Origin: Bacillota bacterium
Lineage (GTDB): Bacteria > Bacillota > Clostridia > Christensenellales > Aristaeellaceae
Direction of reading: 5' to 3'
Assembly: GCA_023425025.1 (NCBI GenBank)
Contig: JAFADG010000008.1
Span: 1-64,000, forward strand
Length of the DNA stretch: 64,000 bases
Shown here piece after piece: positions 1 to 9,072 of the stretch. The position numbers and the translations under genes are program-made. Positions within the stretch are counted from its first letter, which is position 1. Every line of letters begins with the position of its first letter. The notes beneath the pieces are model-generated. The model ran no database searches and had not been told where the DNA came from. It was given only the letters and a program-made list of their open reading frames with translations.

Positions 1-59
1 CGCCAGACAAGCTAATATCATAGCAAAAGCCCATGCTCTAAGGGGTTTAACATAAGCCA

Positions 60-273
60 GCGGCCGGCTGCATGTGCTTCGCAGCCGGCCGCTACAGCGT
101 GTCAACAAAGTGGCTCCGCCACTTTGTTGAGTTTTTCCCTCGCTGCACTGCACTGCGGCTACGCCTTTGTGCGGCCGTTTGCTCGGGCAAGGAAGGAATT
201 TTTTCGAAATTCCTGCGAAAATCGCCGCGCATGCCGCCGATTTTCGATCTTCAATTAGAGGGCTTCGGCCCTC
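60..273. repeat. Cluster of perfect hairpins in a gene-free stretch
   Basis: No convincing gene lies in the first 379 bases. The stretch holds four perfect inverted repeats: a 12-bp stem at 60-71/81-92, an 11-bp stem at 103-113/119-129, an 8-bp stem at 194-201/207-214 and a 6-bp stem with a TTCG tetraloop at 258-263/268-273. The second is a likely terminator and is listed separately. The others look like an intergenic repeat unit. A 78-codon open frame across it is not credible because its peptide is low-information and follows the hairpins. Confidence 0.5.
103..136 (+). terminator. Rho-independent terminator of an upstream gene outside the window
   Basis: An 11-bp perfect stem (CAACAAAGTGG / CCACTTTGTTG) with a 5-nt loop is followed by AGTTTTT on the + strand. 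The gene it would end is not in the window. Confidence 0.55.
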
Positions 274-324
274 CAATACCTCCCATAGGGTTTTTTGACA
301 ACCCGTAGCAACCGGGGACCCAGC

Positions 325-353
325 TTGTACACGCCCATCAGCTATGGTACAAT
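325..353 (+). promoter_or_regulatory. Sigma-A type promoter for the MBL-comEC-holA unit
   Basis: TTGTAC at 325-330 and TACAAT at 348-353 are separated by 17 bases and sit 27 bases before the first start codon. A GGGAGG ribosome site follows at 366-371. Confidence 0.6.
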
Positions 354-379
354 GAGGAAAAAAGCGGGAGGCTAACGCT

Positions 380-1111
380 ATGGAGGTTCGAGTTCTGGGG
401 TATAACGGGCCATACCCTTCCGCGGGCGGCACATGCTCCGGCTACCTGCTTTCCCACAACGAGGACAGGGTGCTTTTTGATTGCGGGCCCGGCGTTTTGG
501 CGCGGCTGATGGCGAGAATGGACCCGGCCAAACTGACGGCCGTCCTTTTGTCCCACAGTCACGGCGACCATTGCTCAGATTTGATGTCGCTGCGCTATTA
601 TATGGACATCCGCAGGCAGCAGGATGGCGCCCCGCCCTTGCAGATCTACGCGCCGGAGGATCCCTCTTCGCCGGTGCAAAAATTCCTGTCCGAAGCCGAA
701 TCCGTGCGCCTGCACTTTATCCAAACGGGAGATGTGCTTTCGATCGGTTCCCTTTCCATCACCTGCACCCCGGCTAGGCACCCGGTGCCCGCGGTGGGCT
801 TTGTAACAGGCGGCTTCGGCTATACGGGGGATACCAACACGTTGGATGGATTGGCGGAGCATTACAGGGGCGTTGCCGTGCTGTTGGCGGACGGATGCTT
901 TTTAAAGTCCCAGTGGAAGGAAAGCCTGCCCCACATGGCGGCCTTCCAGGCGGCGGAGCTGGCCCGGGACGCGGGCGCGAAGCGGCTGGTGGTCACGCAC
1001 TTGAGACCCGACGTGGATGAAGTGACGCTGCTGAAGGAAGCTATTGCGGTGTTCCCGGAAACGGTGCTTGTCAGGCAGGATATGCTGATCCAAGTGGACG
1101 GCGGGAAGTGA
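380..1111 (+). CDS. MBL-fold metal-dependent hydrolase
   Basis: A 243-residue metallo-beta-lactamase-fold protein, probably cytosolic because no signal peptide is visible. The metal-binding motif HSHGDH is at residues 59-64, with further likely ligands in the TPARHPVPAVGF, YTGDTN and VVTHLRP segments. The family (YhfI/RNase Z-like small MBL hydrolases) contains phosphodiesterases and tRNA-processing enzymes, but the exosite arm that defines RNase Z was not recognised, so the substrate is unknown. The start is supported by GGGAGG 8 bases upstream. The stop codon overlaps the GTG start of comEC (GTGA), so the two are translationally coupled, although the functional link to DNA uptake is only positional. 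Confidence 0.85.
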   Translation: MEVRVLGYNGPYPSAGGTCSGYLLSHNEDRVLFDCGPGVLARLMARMDPAKLTAVLLSHSHGDHCSDLMSLRYYMDIRRQQDGAPPLQIYAPEDPSSPVQKFLSEAESVRLHFIQTGDVLSIGSLSITCTPARHPVPAVGFVTGGFGYTGDTNTLDGLAEHYRGVAVLLADGCFLKSQWKESLPHMAAFQAAELARDAGAKRLVVTHLRPDVDEVTLLKEAIAVFPETVLVRQDMLIQVDGGK

Positions 1112-3486
1112 CGCTTATGACCGGCTCCCCCATGGTAAGTACAGCCCCAAAGCCTCTGTCGTTTATCGCCGGCAGGCCGCTGACCGCCTGCGCGCTTACC
1201 TATGGCGCGGGGGTTTTGCTGGGCGCCCGGCATCCCTTTCACTGGCTGTGGGCGCTGGGACTTGCCGCCGCGTTTTTCATGGCGCTCGTCTGGCGGCTGC
1301 TCCTTCGGGGACAAACGGCCATCGGTTTCCTGCCGGCCTTCTTTTTTCTGGGGATCGTGCTGGCCTCCATCAGCGCGTACCCCGCCCGCCCCGCGCAGGG
1401 CGCCCATCAAATGACCGGAACGGTCATGGGTCAGGCGCGCGTAAGGGAAGATGGCCGTACCGCCGCCGCGCTAAGCGGCGTGACCATCGACGGCAAGCCT
1501 GTGCAAACAAGCCTTTACTGGACCTTTTCAAAAAGAGACGGGGAGCCTTCGCAAAAGCTGGAGAACGGCAGCCGCGTGTCCTTTACCGGCACCATCTACC
1601 ACCCCAGCCGCCAGCAAAATCCCCATGGTTTTGACTTTGACCTGTATTTGAAGCAGCGTGGCATGGCAGCCGGCGTATATGGCCGGGAGAATCTCTCCGT
1701 CGCAGCCCCGGCCTCTGTCCTTGCGGGCAGCCCGGCTTACAATTTGCGCTCCAGGCTGACGAAAATGCTCTATGACGCCATGGGCGACAACGCGGCGCTG
1801 GCCTCCGTGATGATCCTGGGCGCCAGCGACCAACTGCCGGAGGAAGCAAGGGCGGATTTTCGCATCACCGGCACAGCCCACATTCTTTCCATTTCCGGGC
1901 TGCATGTGGCGTATATCGCCGCCATGCTCCTATGGCTTTTGAAGCTTCTGCGCCTATCCCCCAAGGTGCGCTTTTTCGTGCTGGCGGCCTTTCTCGCAGC
2001 CTACAGCTATCTGGTGGGCATGAGCCCGCCGGTAATCCGTTCCTCCCTGATGCTGCTGTTTTATCTGGGGGCAAAGTTAAACGGCCAGGCCCACGACCCA
2101 CTGACCTCCATCTCCGCGGCGTTCCTGGTTTTGCTGATTGTAAACCCCCTGGATTTGATGTCTCCGGGCTTTCAGCTTTCCTTCGGCGCGGTGACCGGCA
2201 TGCTGCTGATCGGCGAGCCGCTGGTAAAAGCACAAAACCGGCTGTTTCCTGAGAAAAACGCAAAAGGCCATGGCTTCATTCGGCAGTGCCTTCATAAACA
2301 GTGGCAGAGCATCAGGACCATGCCGGCCTTGGGGCTGGCGGCGCAGATCGGCGTTATGTTTCCGCTGGCCGCCTGGTACAACGAGCTTTCCATCCTGGGC
2401 ATATTCGTCAACCTGCTGGTCATCCCCTACACCGCCCTGCTGATGCTTGCGTACCTTCTTGCCCTTGCCTTCAGTCCGCTGGGGGTGATCGGCCATATCG
2501 CGGGTGCGGCGGCGTCCTTCATGACAGACGTGCTATTGTTTACCGTTTCCCTGGCGGCAAAAATCCCGGGCATGGCTGTGAAGGTGCCCTCCCCCGCGTG
2601 GCCCGTGATCTTGGGCGGCACCGCCTTTTTGCTTTTGCTCTCCCCCTATGTGCTTTTCCGCGGCAAGCGCCGCATCGCCATGCTGGCGCTGGCTCTCCTG
2701 TTTATGTTTGGCGGAAGCTACGTTCTTAAAAACAAGGATGTGCGCTATACGCAATTGAGCGTTGGGGATGCCGACGCGGCCATATTGGAGGATGGCGGCT
2801 TTACCGCCGTCATCGATACCGGCGAAACCGGCGCGGAAGTAATCGATTACCTGCGGAGCGAAGGCCGCGATATCGACGCACTGTTTCTTTCCCACCTGCA
2901 TATGGACCACGCCGGCGGCATTGAGGCGCTGCTAAAGGAAGGCATTCCCATACGCAAGGTCTATGTGTCCGACGGCGCGGAAGATGCCGCAGCCGACAGC
3001 GAGGGGTTGCAGAAGCTGTCCCTTTTGCGGGACGCTGGCATCCCCGTTCAAGAACTGCATACCGGCGATGTCATTGCAAGCGCCCGCACAAGCTTCACAG
3101 TGCTTTGGCCCAAGGAAGATTCCATACGGCCCGGGCAGGATGCCAACCAAACCTCCCTGGTCATGCTTGTGCAAATGGAAGAAGCAAGCCTGCTAACCAC
3201 CGGCGATATCACCGACGAGTACGAGGATTATTCCGCGGTGCAGGCGGATGTATTGAAGGTGGCGCACCACGGCAGCGCCGGCAGCAGCAGCCTGGAATAT
3301 TTAGCAGCCGTTTCACCGCAATTGGCCTTGATCAGTGCCTCCGGCACCTACAAGCACCCGGCCCCACAAGCGCTGGACAGGCTGAACTGGCAGCGTATAC
3401 CCCTGTACAGAACCGACAAGAGCGGCGCGGTGATCCTGACGGTGCATGGACGGCAGATCACCGTAACACCTTTTATCAAGGAGTAG
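1108..3486 (+). CDS. comEC: ComEC/Rec2 DNA-internalisation channel protein
   Basis: A 792-residue membrane protein of the ComEC family, which carries single-stranded DNA across the membrane during competence. The N-terminus has several hydrophobic helices and a DUF4131-like soluble segment, the middle is the multi-spanning Competence domain (the ILSISGLHVAYIAAML segment near residue 260 is typical), and the C-terminal third is an MBL domain with HLHMDH near residue 597 and HHGS near 718. All three expected parts are present and the length is normal. The GTG start overlaps the previous stop; ATG codons 9 and 24 bases downstream are alternatives. No other late competence gene is in the window, so activity in natural transformation is inferred from the family. 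Confidence 0.93.
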   Translation: MTLMTGSPMVSTAPKPLSFIAGRPLTACALTYGAGVLLGARHPFHWLWALGLAAAFFMALVWRLLLRGQTAIGFLPAFFFLGIVLASISAYPARPAQGAHQMTGTVMGQARVREDGRTAAALSGVTIDGKPVQTSLYWTFSKRDGEPSQKLENGSRVSFTGTIYHPSRQQNPHGFDFDLYLKQRGMAAGVYGRENLSVAAPASVLAGSPAYNLRSRLTKMLYDAMGDNAALASVMILGASDQLPEEARADFRITGTAHILSISGLHVAYIAAMLLWLLKLLRLSPKVRFFVLAAFLAAYSYLVGMSPPVIRSSLMLLFYLGAKLNGQAHDPLTSISAAFLVLLIVNPLDLMSPGFQLSFGAVTGMLLIGEPLVKAQNRLFPEKNAKGHGFIRQCLHKQWQSIRTMPALGLAAQIGVMFPLAAWYNELSILGIFVNLLVIPYTALLMLAYLLALAFSPLGVIGHIAGAAASFMTDVLLFTVSLAAKIPGMAVKVPSPAWPVILGGTAFLLLLSPYVLFRGKRRIAMLALALLFMFGGSYVLKNKDVRYTQLSVGDADAAILEDGGFTAVIDTGETGAEVIDYLRSEGRDIDALFLSHLHMDHAGGIEALLKEGIPIRKVYVSDGAEDAAADSEGLQKLSLLRDAGIPVQELHTGDVIASARTSFTVLWPKEDSIRPGQDANQTSLVMLVQMEEASLLTTGDITDEYEDYSAVQADVLKVAHHGSAGSSSLEYLAAVSPQLALISASGTYKHPAPQALDRLNWQRIPLYRTDKSGAVILTVHGRQITVTPFIKE

Positions 3487-3490
3487 CAGC

Positions 3491-4561
3491 ATGAACCATA
3501 CGGAGTTTTTCAAAGCGGTAAAAAGCAATCAGATCGGTTCCCTGTACCTGATGGAGGGCGTGGAGGAATACATCAAGCAGCAGGCGCTGGAGCTTTTGCG
3601 CAAGGCCCTGCTGCCCGGCGGGCTGGAAGCGCTGAATGAAACGGTGCTGGAAAACCCGCCCCTTGCGGTTTTGCGCTCCGCCGCGGAAACGCTGCCCTTC
3701 ATGGCGGACAAGCGCCTGGTGCTGGTTCGCGAGTGTTCCCTTTTACGCCCCTCCCGCAAAAGCGAGGAAAGCGAAGAAGAAACAGCGGAGGACGACCAGA
3801 CCAAAGCCTTCTGCGATTATATGAGCAACCTCCCCGCCACTACCTGCGTTGTGTTTTATGAGAAGGGCAAAGCCGATGCCAGGCGCAAGCTGTACGCCGC
3901 CATCAAAAAAAGCGGCGCCATCGCCGCATTTGATACCCTGGACAACGAGGAATTGAACCGCTGGATTATGCAAACCATGCGCACATTGGGCAAGGAAATC
4001 TCCTCCGCCGCCGCGTCGACCCTTGCCTTCACCGTGGGCCGGGACGCAGCGCTGTTGAAAGGCGAAATGGAAAAGCTGGCCGCACATACAGGGGAGCGCG
4101 GCCAGGTGACGGCGGAGGATATACAGGCCGTGGCCACCCGCTCGCTGGAAGCCTCGGTATTCGACATGGTGGACGCGTTGGTGGAGGGCCGTACGCCCAA
4201 GGCTTTCAGCCTGTTTGAAAATATGCTGCATACCGGCGGCAACCGCTTTGCCATACTGGCCATGATCCTGCGCCAGTACCGCATTTTGTTCCACTACAAG
4301 ACCCTTCGGGAAAGCAATACATCCCCCGCGGATATCAAAAGCCGCCTGGGCATCCCTCCCTTTGCGGTGGACCGGGCCGCAAAGCAGGCGTCGGCGTACA
4401 CCCTGCAGCAATTGAAAGAGGCCATGGCGCTGTGCGTGGATACGGAGTTTTCCGTCAAATCCGGACGCATGGCGGAGGAAGGCTCGGTAGAAAGAGTGAT
4501 GCTGGTTTTATCGCAGATAAAAGGCGGCGCATTGAAGGATACCGCTTTTACAAAGGCATAA
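3491..4561 (+). CDS. holA: DNA polymerase III delta subunit
   Basis: A 356-residue protein matching HolA, the clamp-loader subunit that opens the sliding clamp. It has the expected three-part layout: an AAA+-like N-terminal region beginning with a segment like LYLMEGVEEYI, a middle lid domain, and an alpha-helical C-terminal collar domain (the SVFDMVDALVEGRTPKAFSL region from about residue 220 is characteristic). AAGGAG lies 7 bases before the ATG. It starts 4 bases after comEC; comEC-holA adjacency is common in Firmicutes, which supports both calls. Upstream of the repeat at 4611 it is the last gene of this + strand unit. Confidence 0.93.
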   Translation: MNHTEFFKAVKSNQIGSLYLMEGVEEYIKQQALELLRKALLPGGLEALNETVLENPPLAVLRSAAETLPFMADKRLVLVRECSLLRPSRKSEESEEETAEDDQTKAFCDYMSNLPATTCVVFYEKGKADARRKLYAAIKKSGAIAAFDTLDNEELNRWIMQTMRTLGKEISSAAASTLAFTVGRDAALLKGEMEKLAAHTGERGQVTAEDIQAVATRSLEASVFDMVDALVEGRTPKAFSLFENMLHTGGNRFAILAMILRQYRILFHYKTLRESNTSPADIKSRLGIPPFAVDRAAKQASAYTLQQLKEAMALCVDTEFSVKSGRMAEEGSVERVMLVLSQIKGGALKDTAFTKA

Positions 4562-4610
4562 ATCAAAAAGGCGCTGCCCTTAAAATGGGGAAAAAGATGC
4601 CCCGCATAAG

Positions 4611-4732
4611 CCTTCCCCTTCTAGGGGAAGGTGGCGCGCAGCGCCGGATGAGGTGAAGCAGCAGCGAACCGTTCCGCCATGCCCCTCATCAGTCACCTTC
4701 GGTGACAGCTTCCCCCAAGGGGGAAGCCTCTA
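4611..4732. repeat. Palindromic intergenic repeat, copy 1 (MITE-like)
   Basis: A 122-base element whose two ends are imperfect inverted copies of each other. The left end is an 8-bp hairpin (CCTTCCCC / GGGGAAGG, 4611-4631) plus a second hairpin (GGCGC GCA GCGCC, 4633-4645) and GGATGAGG. The right end is CCTCATCAG, a GTCACC/GGTGAC hairpin and a CTTCCCCC/GGGGGAAG hairpin, ending AAGCCTCTA. The right end is nearly repeated at 32807-32857. It fills most of the 266-base gap between holA and the ABC exporter, which converge here. No transposase is encoded. Confidence 0.7.
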
Positions 4733-4827
4733 GATTCGCCCTCGGCCTATACAGAATTAGCCGCAGGAGCGATGATCGATCGCCTTCAAAGATTCATTTT
4801 TGTTCCGATTAGAGCACCTCCCATTTT

Positions 4828-6744
4828 CTATTCCAGTTCAAACACGCCCGTGTACAGCTGATAATACGTTCCCTTCTCGGCCAGCAGCTTTTGATGGCTG
4901 CCGCGCTCGATGATCCTGCCCTGATCGAGCACCATGATCACATCGGAATTGCGCACGGTGGAAAGCCTGTGGGCGATAACGAACACGGTGCGGTTTTCCA
5001 TCAATTTGTCCATACCCCGCTGCACGATGGCCTCGGTGCGGGTATCGATGGAGGACGTGGCTTCGTCCAATATCATGACCGGCGGATCGGCCACCGCGGC
5101 CCTGGCGATGGAGATCAGCTGCCGCTGCCCCTGGGAGAGGTTGGCGCCATTGCCCGTAAGCAGGGTTTGATAGCCATCCGGCAGCCGGGTGATAAAATCG
5201 TCCGCGCCCGCCAGGCTTGCTGCCGCGATACATTCCTCATCCGTGGCGTCCAGCCGGCCATAGCGGATATTGTCCATCACCGTGCCGGTGAACAAATGGG
5301 TATCCTGCAGCACGACCCCCAGCGACCTGCGAAGGTCTGCCTTTTTGATTTTATTGATATTGATGCCGTCGTAGTGCACTTTGCCGTCCGCGATATCGTA
5401 AAAGCGGTTGATCAGGTTGGTGATGGTGGTCTTGCCGGCGCCGGTGGCGCCTACAAAGGCCACCTTTTGCCTGGGCTGCGCGTACACCGACACATCCTGC
5501 AAAACCGGCTTCCCCTGCGCGTAGGCAAAATCCACATGCTCCAGGCGGACATCGCCCATCAATCTGGTATAGGTCAGCGTGCCGTCCTGATGGGGGTGCC
5601 GCCATGCCCACTGGCCGGTATGCTTTTCGCTCTCCAAAATCGTTCCATCCTCCGCGATGACCGCGTTGACCAGCCTAACGTACCCCTTATCCTCTTCCGG
5701 CTGTTCATCCATCAGGGCAAACATGCGGTCGGCGCCCGCCAGGCCCATGACCACCGCGTTGATTTGCTGGGATACCTGGCCGATGTTGCCGGCCAGCTGC
5801 CGCGTCATGTTCAGGAAGGGCACCACGATGCTGATGCCAAGGGGCAGCCCGGACAGGCTGATGTTCGGCGCGTGGGTGAGCATCAGCAGCCCGCCGGTTA
5901 AGGCCACCAGCACGTACAGCACGTTGCCAATATTGTGCAGGGTGGGCATGAGCATGTTGGCATAGCGGTTGGCCTTGCGGGCATCATCAAACAGCGCTTC
6001 GTTGATCTCATCAAAGCGCCGGGCGCTTTCCTCCTCATGGCAAAACACCTTGACGACCTTCTGGCCGTTCATCATTTCCTCCACATAGCCTTCGGTCATA
6101 CCCATGGCCTTTTGCTGCCGGCCGAAATACCGCGCCGAATGGCCGCCCAGCCTTTTTGTAACAAAGTACATGCCGGTAATGCCCGCAAACACGAGCATGG
6201 CCAGCCATGCGCAAAAATAGACCATGATACCAAAGATGGTCAGCACCACCACGCCGGACTGGATGAGGCTGGGCAGCGACTGGGATACCAGCTGCCGTAG
6301 CGTGTCGATATCATTGGTATAGTAGCTCATGATATCGCCATGCTTGTTCGTGTCAAAGAAACGGACAGGCAGGTTCTGCATACCGTCGAACATGCGCCGG
6401 CGCAGCTTGTACAAAAACGCCTGGGTGATGTAGGCCATCAGCTGCGTGAACCCGATGGCGGAGGCGATGGACAAAATATAGAAAACCGCCAGCACCATGA
6501 CCTTGGACGCAATCTCCGCCTTTGCGCCGGCCCAATCCCCCGATCGATACCAGGTTTCGATGACGGCAATGATCTTCTGCATGAAGAGGGTGGGAATGGA
6601 GCTGACCGCGGCGGAAAAGACGATAAACAAGCCCACCAGGGGAACAAGTTTTGGGAAAGACTGCCACAGCGTCCTCATCAGCCGCGCAAAGGTGCCGCGC
6701 CTTGCTTTGGGGCGTTTTGTACCGCCCGCTCTTCTATTCTGCAT
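4828..6744 (-). CDS. ABC exporter half-transporter, ATP-binding/permease, canonical-site subunit
   Basis: A 638-residue fused membrane/ATPase half-exporter of the MdlB/YfiC type. Six transmembrane helices occupy about residues 25-340. A roughly 45-residue insert (with GQWAWRHPHQDG) sits between the membrane domain and the ATPase, as in many clostridial exporters. Walker A (GATGAGKTT) is near residue 430, the signature LSQGQRQ near 536 and Walker B with an intact catalytic glutamate (MILDEATSSID) near 555; the H-loop is IAHRLST. The gene overlaps the end of the upstream partner by 11 bases, indicating a heterodimer. With marR upstream, export of a toxic compound or peptide is likely, but the substrate cannot be read from the sequence. 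Confidence 0.92.
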   Translation of the reverse strand: MQNRRAGGTKRPKARRGTFARLMRTLWQSFPKLVPLVGLFIVFSAAVSSIPTLFMQKIIAVIETWYRSGDWAGAKAEIASKVMVLAVFYILSIASAIGFTQLMAYITQAFLYKLRRRMFDGMQNLPVRFFDTNKHGDIMSYYTNDIDTLRQLVSQSLPSLIQSGVVVLTIFGIMVYFCAWLAMLVFAGITGMYFVTKRLGGHSARYFGRQQKAMGMTEGYVEEMMNGQKVVKVFCHEEESARRFDEINEALFDDARKANRYANMLMPTLHNIGNVLYVLVALTGGLLMLTHAPNISLSGLPLGISIVVPFLNMTRQLAGNIGQVSQQINAVVMGLAGADRMFALMDEQPEEDKGYVRLVNAVIAEDGTILESEKHTGQWAWRHPHQDGTLTYTRLMGDVRLEHVDFAYAQGKPVLQDVSVYAQPRQKVAFVGATGAGKTTITNLINRFYDIADGKVHYDGININKIKKADLRRSLGVVLQDTHLFTGTVMDNIRYGRLDATDEECIAAASLAGADDFITRLPDGYQTLLTGNGANLSQGQRQLISIARAAVADPPVMILDEATSSIDTRTEAIVQRGMDKLMENRTVFVIAHRLSTVRNSDVIMVLDQGRIIERGSHQKLLAEKGTYYQLYTGVFELE

Positions 6745-8479
6745 CCTCTTCCCCTCCCTTCGTCTGCGACAGATAGACCTCCCGGTATATGTCGTTTGTC
6801 TCCAGCAGTTCCTGATGCGTGCCCATGGCTGCGATTTTGCCGCCTTCCAAAAGAATGATCTTGTCCGCGTCCATGACGGAGGCGACCCTTTGCGCGATAA
6901 TGATCTTGGTGGTATCCGGTATAAATTCCCGGAACGCTTTGCGGATCAGGGCGTCGGTCCTCGTATCCACAGCGCTGGTGGAATCGTCCAATATCAGCAC
7001 CTTGGGCTTTTTCAAAAGGGCCCTGGCAATGCACAGGCGCTGCTTCTGCCCGCCGGAAACATTGGTGCCCCCCTGCTCGATTTTGGTATCGTACCCATCC
7101 GGGAAAGCACTGATAAACTCATGGGCCTGGGCCAGCTTGCAGGCATGCGCCATCTCTTCGTCCGTGGCGTCCTTGCTGCCCCAGCGAAGGTTGTCACGGA
7201 TGGTGCCGGAAAACAGCACGTTCTTTTGCAGCACCACCGCCACCGCGTCCCGCAGGGCCTTCAAGTCATATTCCCGCACATCCACGCCGCCGACCAAAAC
7301 GGCCCCCTCAGTGGCGTCGTACAGCCGCGGGATCAATTGCACCAGCGTGGATTTGGATGCGCCCGTTCCGCCAAGGATGCCCACCGTTTCCCCCGAGCGG
7401 ATGTGCAGATTAATGTCTGACAGCGCGAACCGTTCGGCACGCATGGAGTATTTGAAACTGACATTGGAAAAATCGATGGAGCCGTCCGCCACGGTCGTCA
7501 CCGGGTGCTCCGGCGCCCGTATGGCCGGCGTTTCCTCCATCACCTCCACGATTCGCTTGGCCGACTCGCCGGCGATGGTGATCATGACATAGACCATGGA
7601 AAGCATCATCAGGGAATTGAGTATCTGAAAGCCGTAGGTCAGCATGGCGGAAAACTGCCCCACATCCAGGTTCAGCCCCCTGGATGTGATGATGATCTGC
7701 GACCCGAAAAGAAGCACCACCACCATATCAATGTACAGGCAAAACTGCATCAGCGGCCCATTAAAGGCGATGATCCTTTCCACCCTGGTGAAATCCTTGC
7801 GTATGTTTTCGGCCGCCGCGCCGAATTTTTCCTTTTCATAATCCTCCCGCACAAAGGACTTTACAACGCGCATGCCCTGCACGTTTTCTTCAATAGATTC
7901 GTTCAGCTTGTCGTATTTTTTGAAAACGCGCTTGAAGGTGGGCACCGCCTTTTTCATGATCACAAAAAGGCCGAACGCCAGTATGGGTATGACGACCACG
8001 AACATCAGCGCCAGCTTCCCGCCCATGACGTACGCCATTATGATAGAGAAAAGAAACATCAGCGGGCTTCTGACCGCCACGCGGATGATCATCATATAGG
8101 CGTTTTGCACATTGGTAACGTCCGTCGTCATCCTGGTGATCAGGGAGGACGATGAAAACCTGTCGATGTTTTCAAAGGCAAACGACTGGATGCGGTAAAA
8201 CAGGTCGTGCCGCAAATTCTTGCCGAACCCGCAGGAGGCCGTGGCGCCGGTAGATCCGGCCGCCGCCCCAAAGGCCAGCGAACAGCAGGCCATCACAAAC
8301 AGAATGCCGCCATAAACGGCTATTACATCCAGCGTGCATCCGTCCTTGATTTGGTTGATCAGTATGGCAATGATAAAGGGGATCAGGCATTCGATAATCA
8401 CTTCCCCCGTGATCAACACGGGGGTCAGTATGGAAAGCTTTTTATATTCCCGAACACTTTGCGCAAGCTTTCGGATCAT
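6734..8479 (-). CDS. ABC exporter half-transporter, ATP-binding/permease, degenerate-site subunit
   Basis: A 581-residue half-exporter with six helices in roughly residues 15-320 and a C-terminal ATPase. Its own catalytic motifs are altered: Walker A reads GGTGASKST (serine for the usual glycine, near residue 372), the Walker B carboxylate is Asp (LILDDSTSAVD, near 496) and the H-loop histidine is Gln (IIAQRVAS, near 528). The signature VSGGQKQR is intact. This pattern matches heterodimeric exporters, in which one of two ATP sites is non-hydrolytic. It is transcribed just before its canonical partner and after marR; a copy of the putative MarR motif lies 54 bases upstream of its start. Confidence 0.92.
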   Translation of the reverse strand: MIRKLAQSVREYKKLSILTPVLITGEVIIECLIPFIIAILINQIKDGCTLDVIAVYGGILFVMACCSLAFGAAAGSTGATASCGFGKNLRHDLFYRIQSFAFENIDRFSSSSLITRMTTDVTNVQNAYMMIIRVAVRSPLMFLFSIIMAYVMGGKLALMFVVVIPILAFGLFVIMKKAVPTFKRVFKKYDKLNESIEENVQGMRVVKSFVREDYEKEKFGAAAENIRKDFTRVERIIAFNGPLMQFCLYIDMVVVLLFGSQIIITSRGLNLDVGQFSAMLTYGFQILNSLMMLSMVYVMITIAGESAKRIVEVMEETPAIRAPEHPVTTVADGSIDFSNVSFKYSMRAERFALSDINLHIRSGETVGILGGTGASKSTLVQLIPRLYDATEGAVLVGGVDVREYDLKALRDAVAVVLQKNVLFSGTIRDNLRWGSKDATDEEMAHACKLAQAHEFISAFPDGYDTKIEQGGTNVSGGQKQRLCIARALLKKPKVLILDDSTSAVDTRTDALIRKAFREFIPDTTKIIIAQRVASVMDADKIILLEGGKIAAMGTHQELLETNDIYREVYLSQTKGGEEDAE

Positions 8480-8532
8480 TTAATTTCCTCCCGCTGCCGC
8501 GGCTTTTCGGCGTACGGCATAATAAAAAGTTG

Positions 8533-8553
8533 TACATCCAACAATACATCCAA
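8533..8553 (-). promoter_or_regulatory. Putative MarR operator upstream of the exporter genes
   Basis: On the minus strand this site contains TTGGATGTA followed directly by TTGTTGGATGTA. The 12-base TTGTTGGATGTA is identical to the site overlapping the marR transcription start at 9073-9084. It lies between marR and the exporter genes, so the regulator may act twice. No binding evidence exists; the inference rests on the shared word and its two positions. Confidence 0.4.
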
Positions 8554-8604
8554 TAAAATTGCCGGGCTTCCTCCGGCCATGTCTCGCCTCTCATCCACAA
8601 AGAC

Positions 8605-9054
8605 TTATGTCTCGCCCAGGTTTTTCCGGATGCGGTCAATGTACGAAAGCAGCATATCGATCTCCTCTTCGGTAAAGCCCGCGGTAACGTCCTTCTCCAC
8701 GCCGTCGGCATACGCCCGCACCCGTTTGGACAATTCCACCGCCTTCTCCGTCAGCTTAAGCTTTTTCAGCCGCGCGTCATACGGAACCGCCTGGCGCTCG
8801 ATCAGCCCCTTTTGAATCATCAGGTCGATCACCTTGGATACGGTGGAGCGGGTGATGCAGAACGCTTCTTCCAGATCCCGCTGAAAAACGTCCTTCCCCT
8901 TCGCCTCCTGGTCGGTGAGATAGCCAATCACCCACCGGTTGGCGTTGGTGATCCTGCCCAGCGCTTCCTTGTCAGGCCTGTTGCTGTCAAAGCGCCGCAT
9001 CAGAATATTGTTCAGCGAACGGATCGCCTTGCCTACATGACGCTTGTTATCCAA
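8605..9054 (-). CDS. MarR-family transcriptional regulator
   Basis: A 149-residue winged-helix regulator of the MarR/SlyA family: an N-terminal helix, a DNA-binding region around RDLEEAFCITRSTVSKVIDLMIQ with the wing after it (written here in parts: FCITRSTVSKVI, GLIERQAVPYDARLKKL), and a C-terminal dimer helix. Such proteins usually repress themselves and an adjacent efflux system and release DNA when bound to a ligand. The start is taken at a TTG preceded at 6 bases by GGGGAGG; a longer frame would begin at a TTG inside the putative operator. It is the first gene of a three-gene unit with the heterodimeric exporter. Confidence 0.88.
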   Translation of the reverse strand: MDNKRHVGKAIRSLNNILMRRFDSNRPDKEALGRITNANRWVIGYLTDQEAKGKDVFQRDLEEAFCITRSTVSKVIDLMIQKGLIERQAVPYDARLKKLKLTEKAVELSKRVRAYADGVEKDVTAGFTEEEIDMLLSYIDRIRKNLGET

Positions 9055-9072
9055 TGGCGGCCTCCCCAAAAT

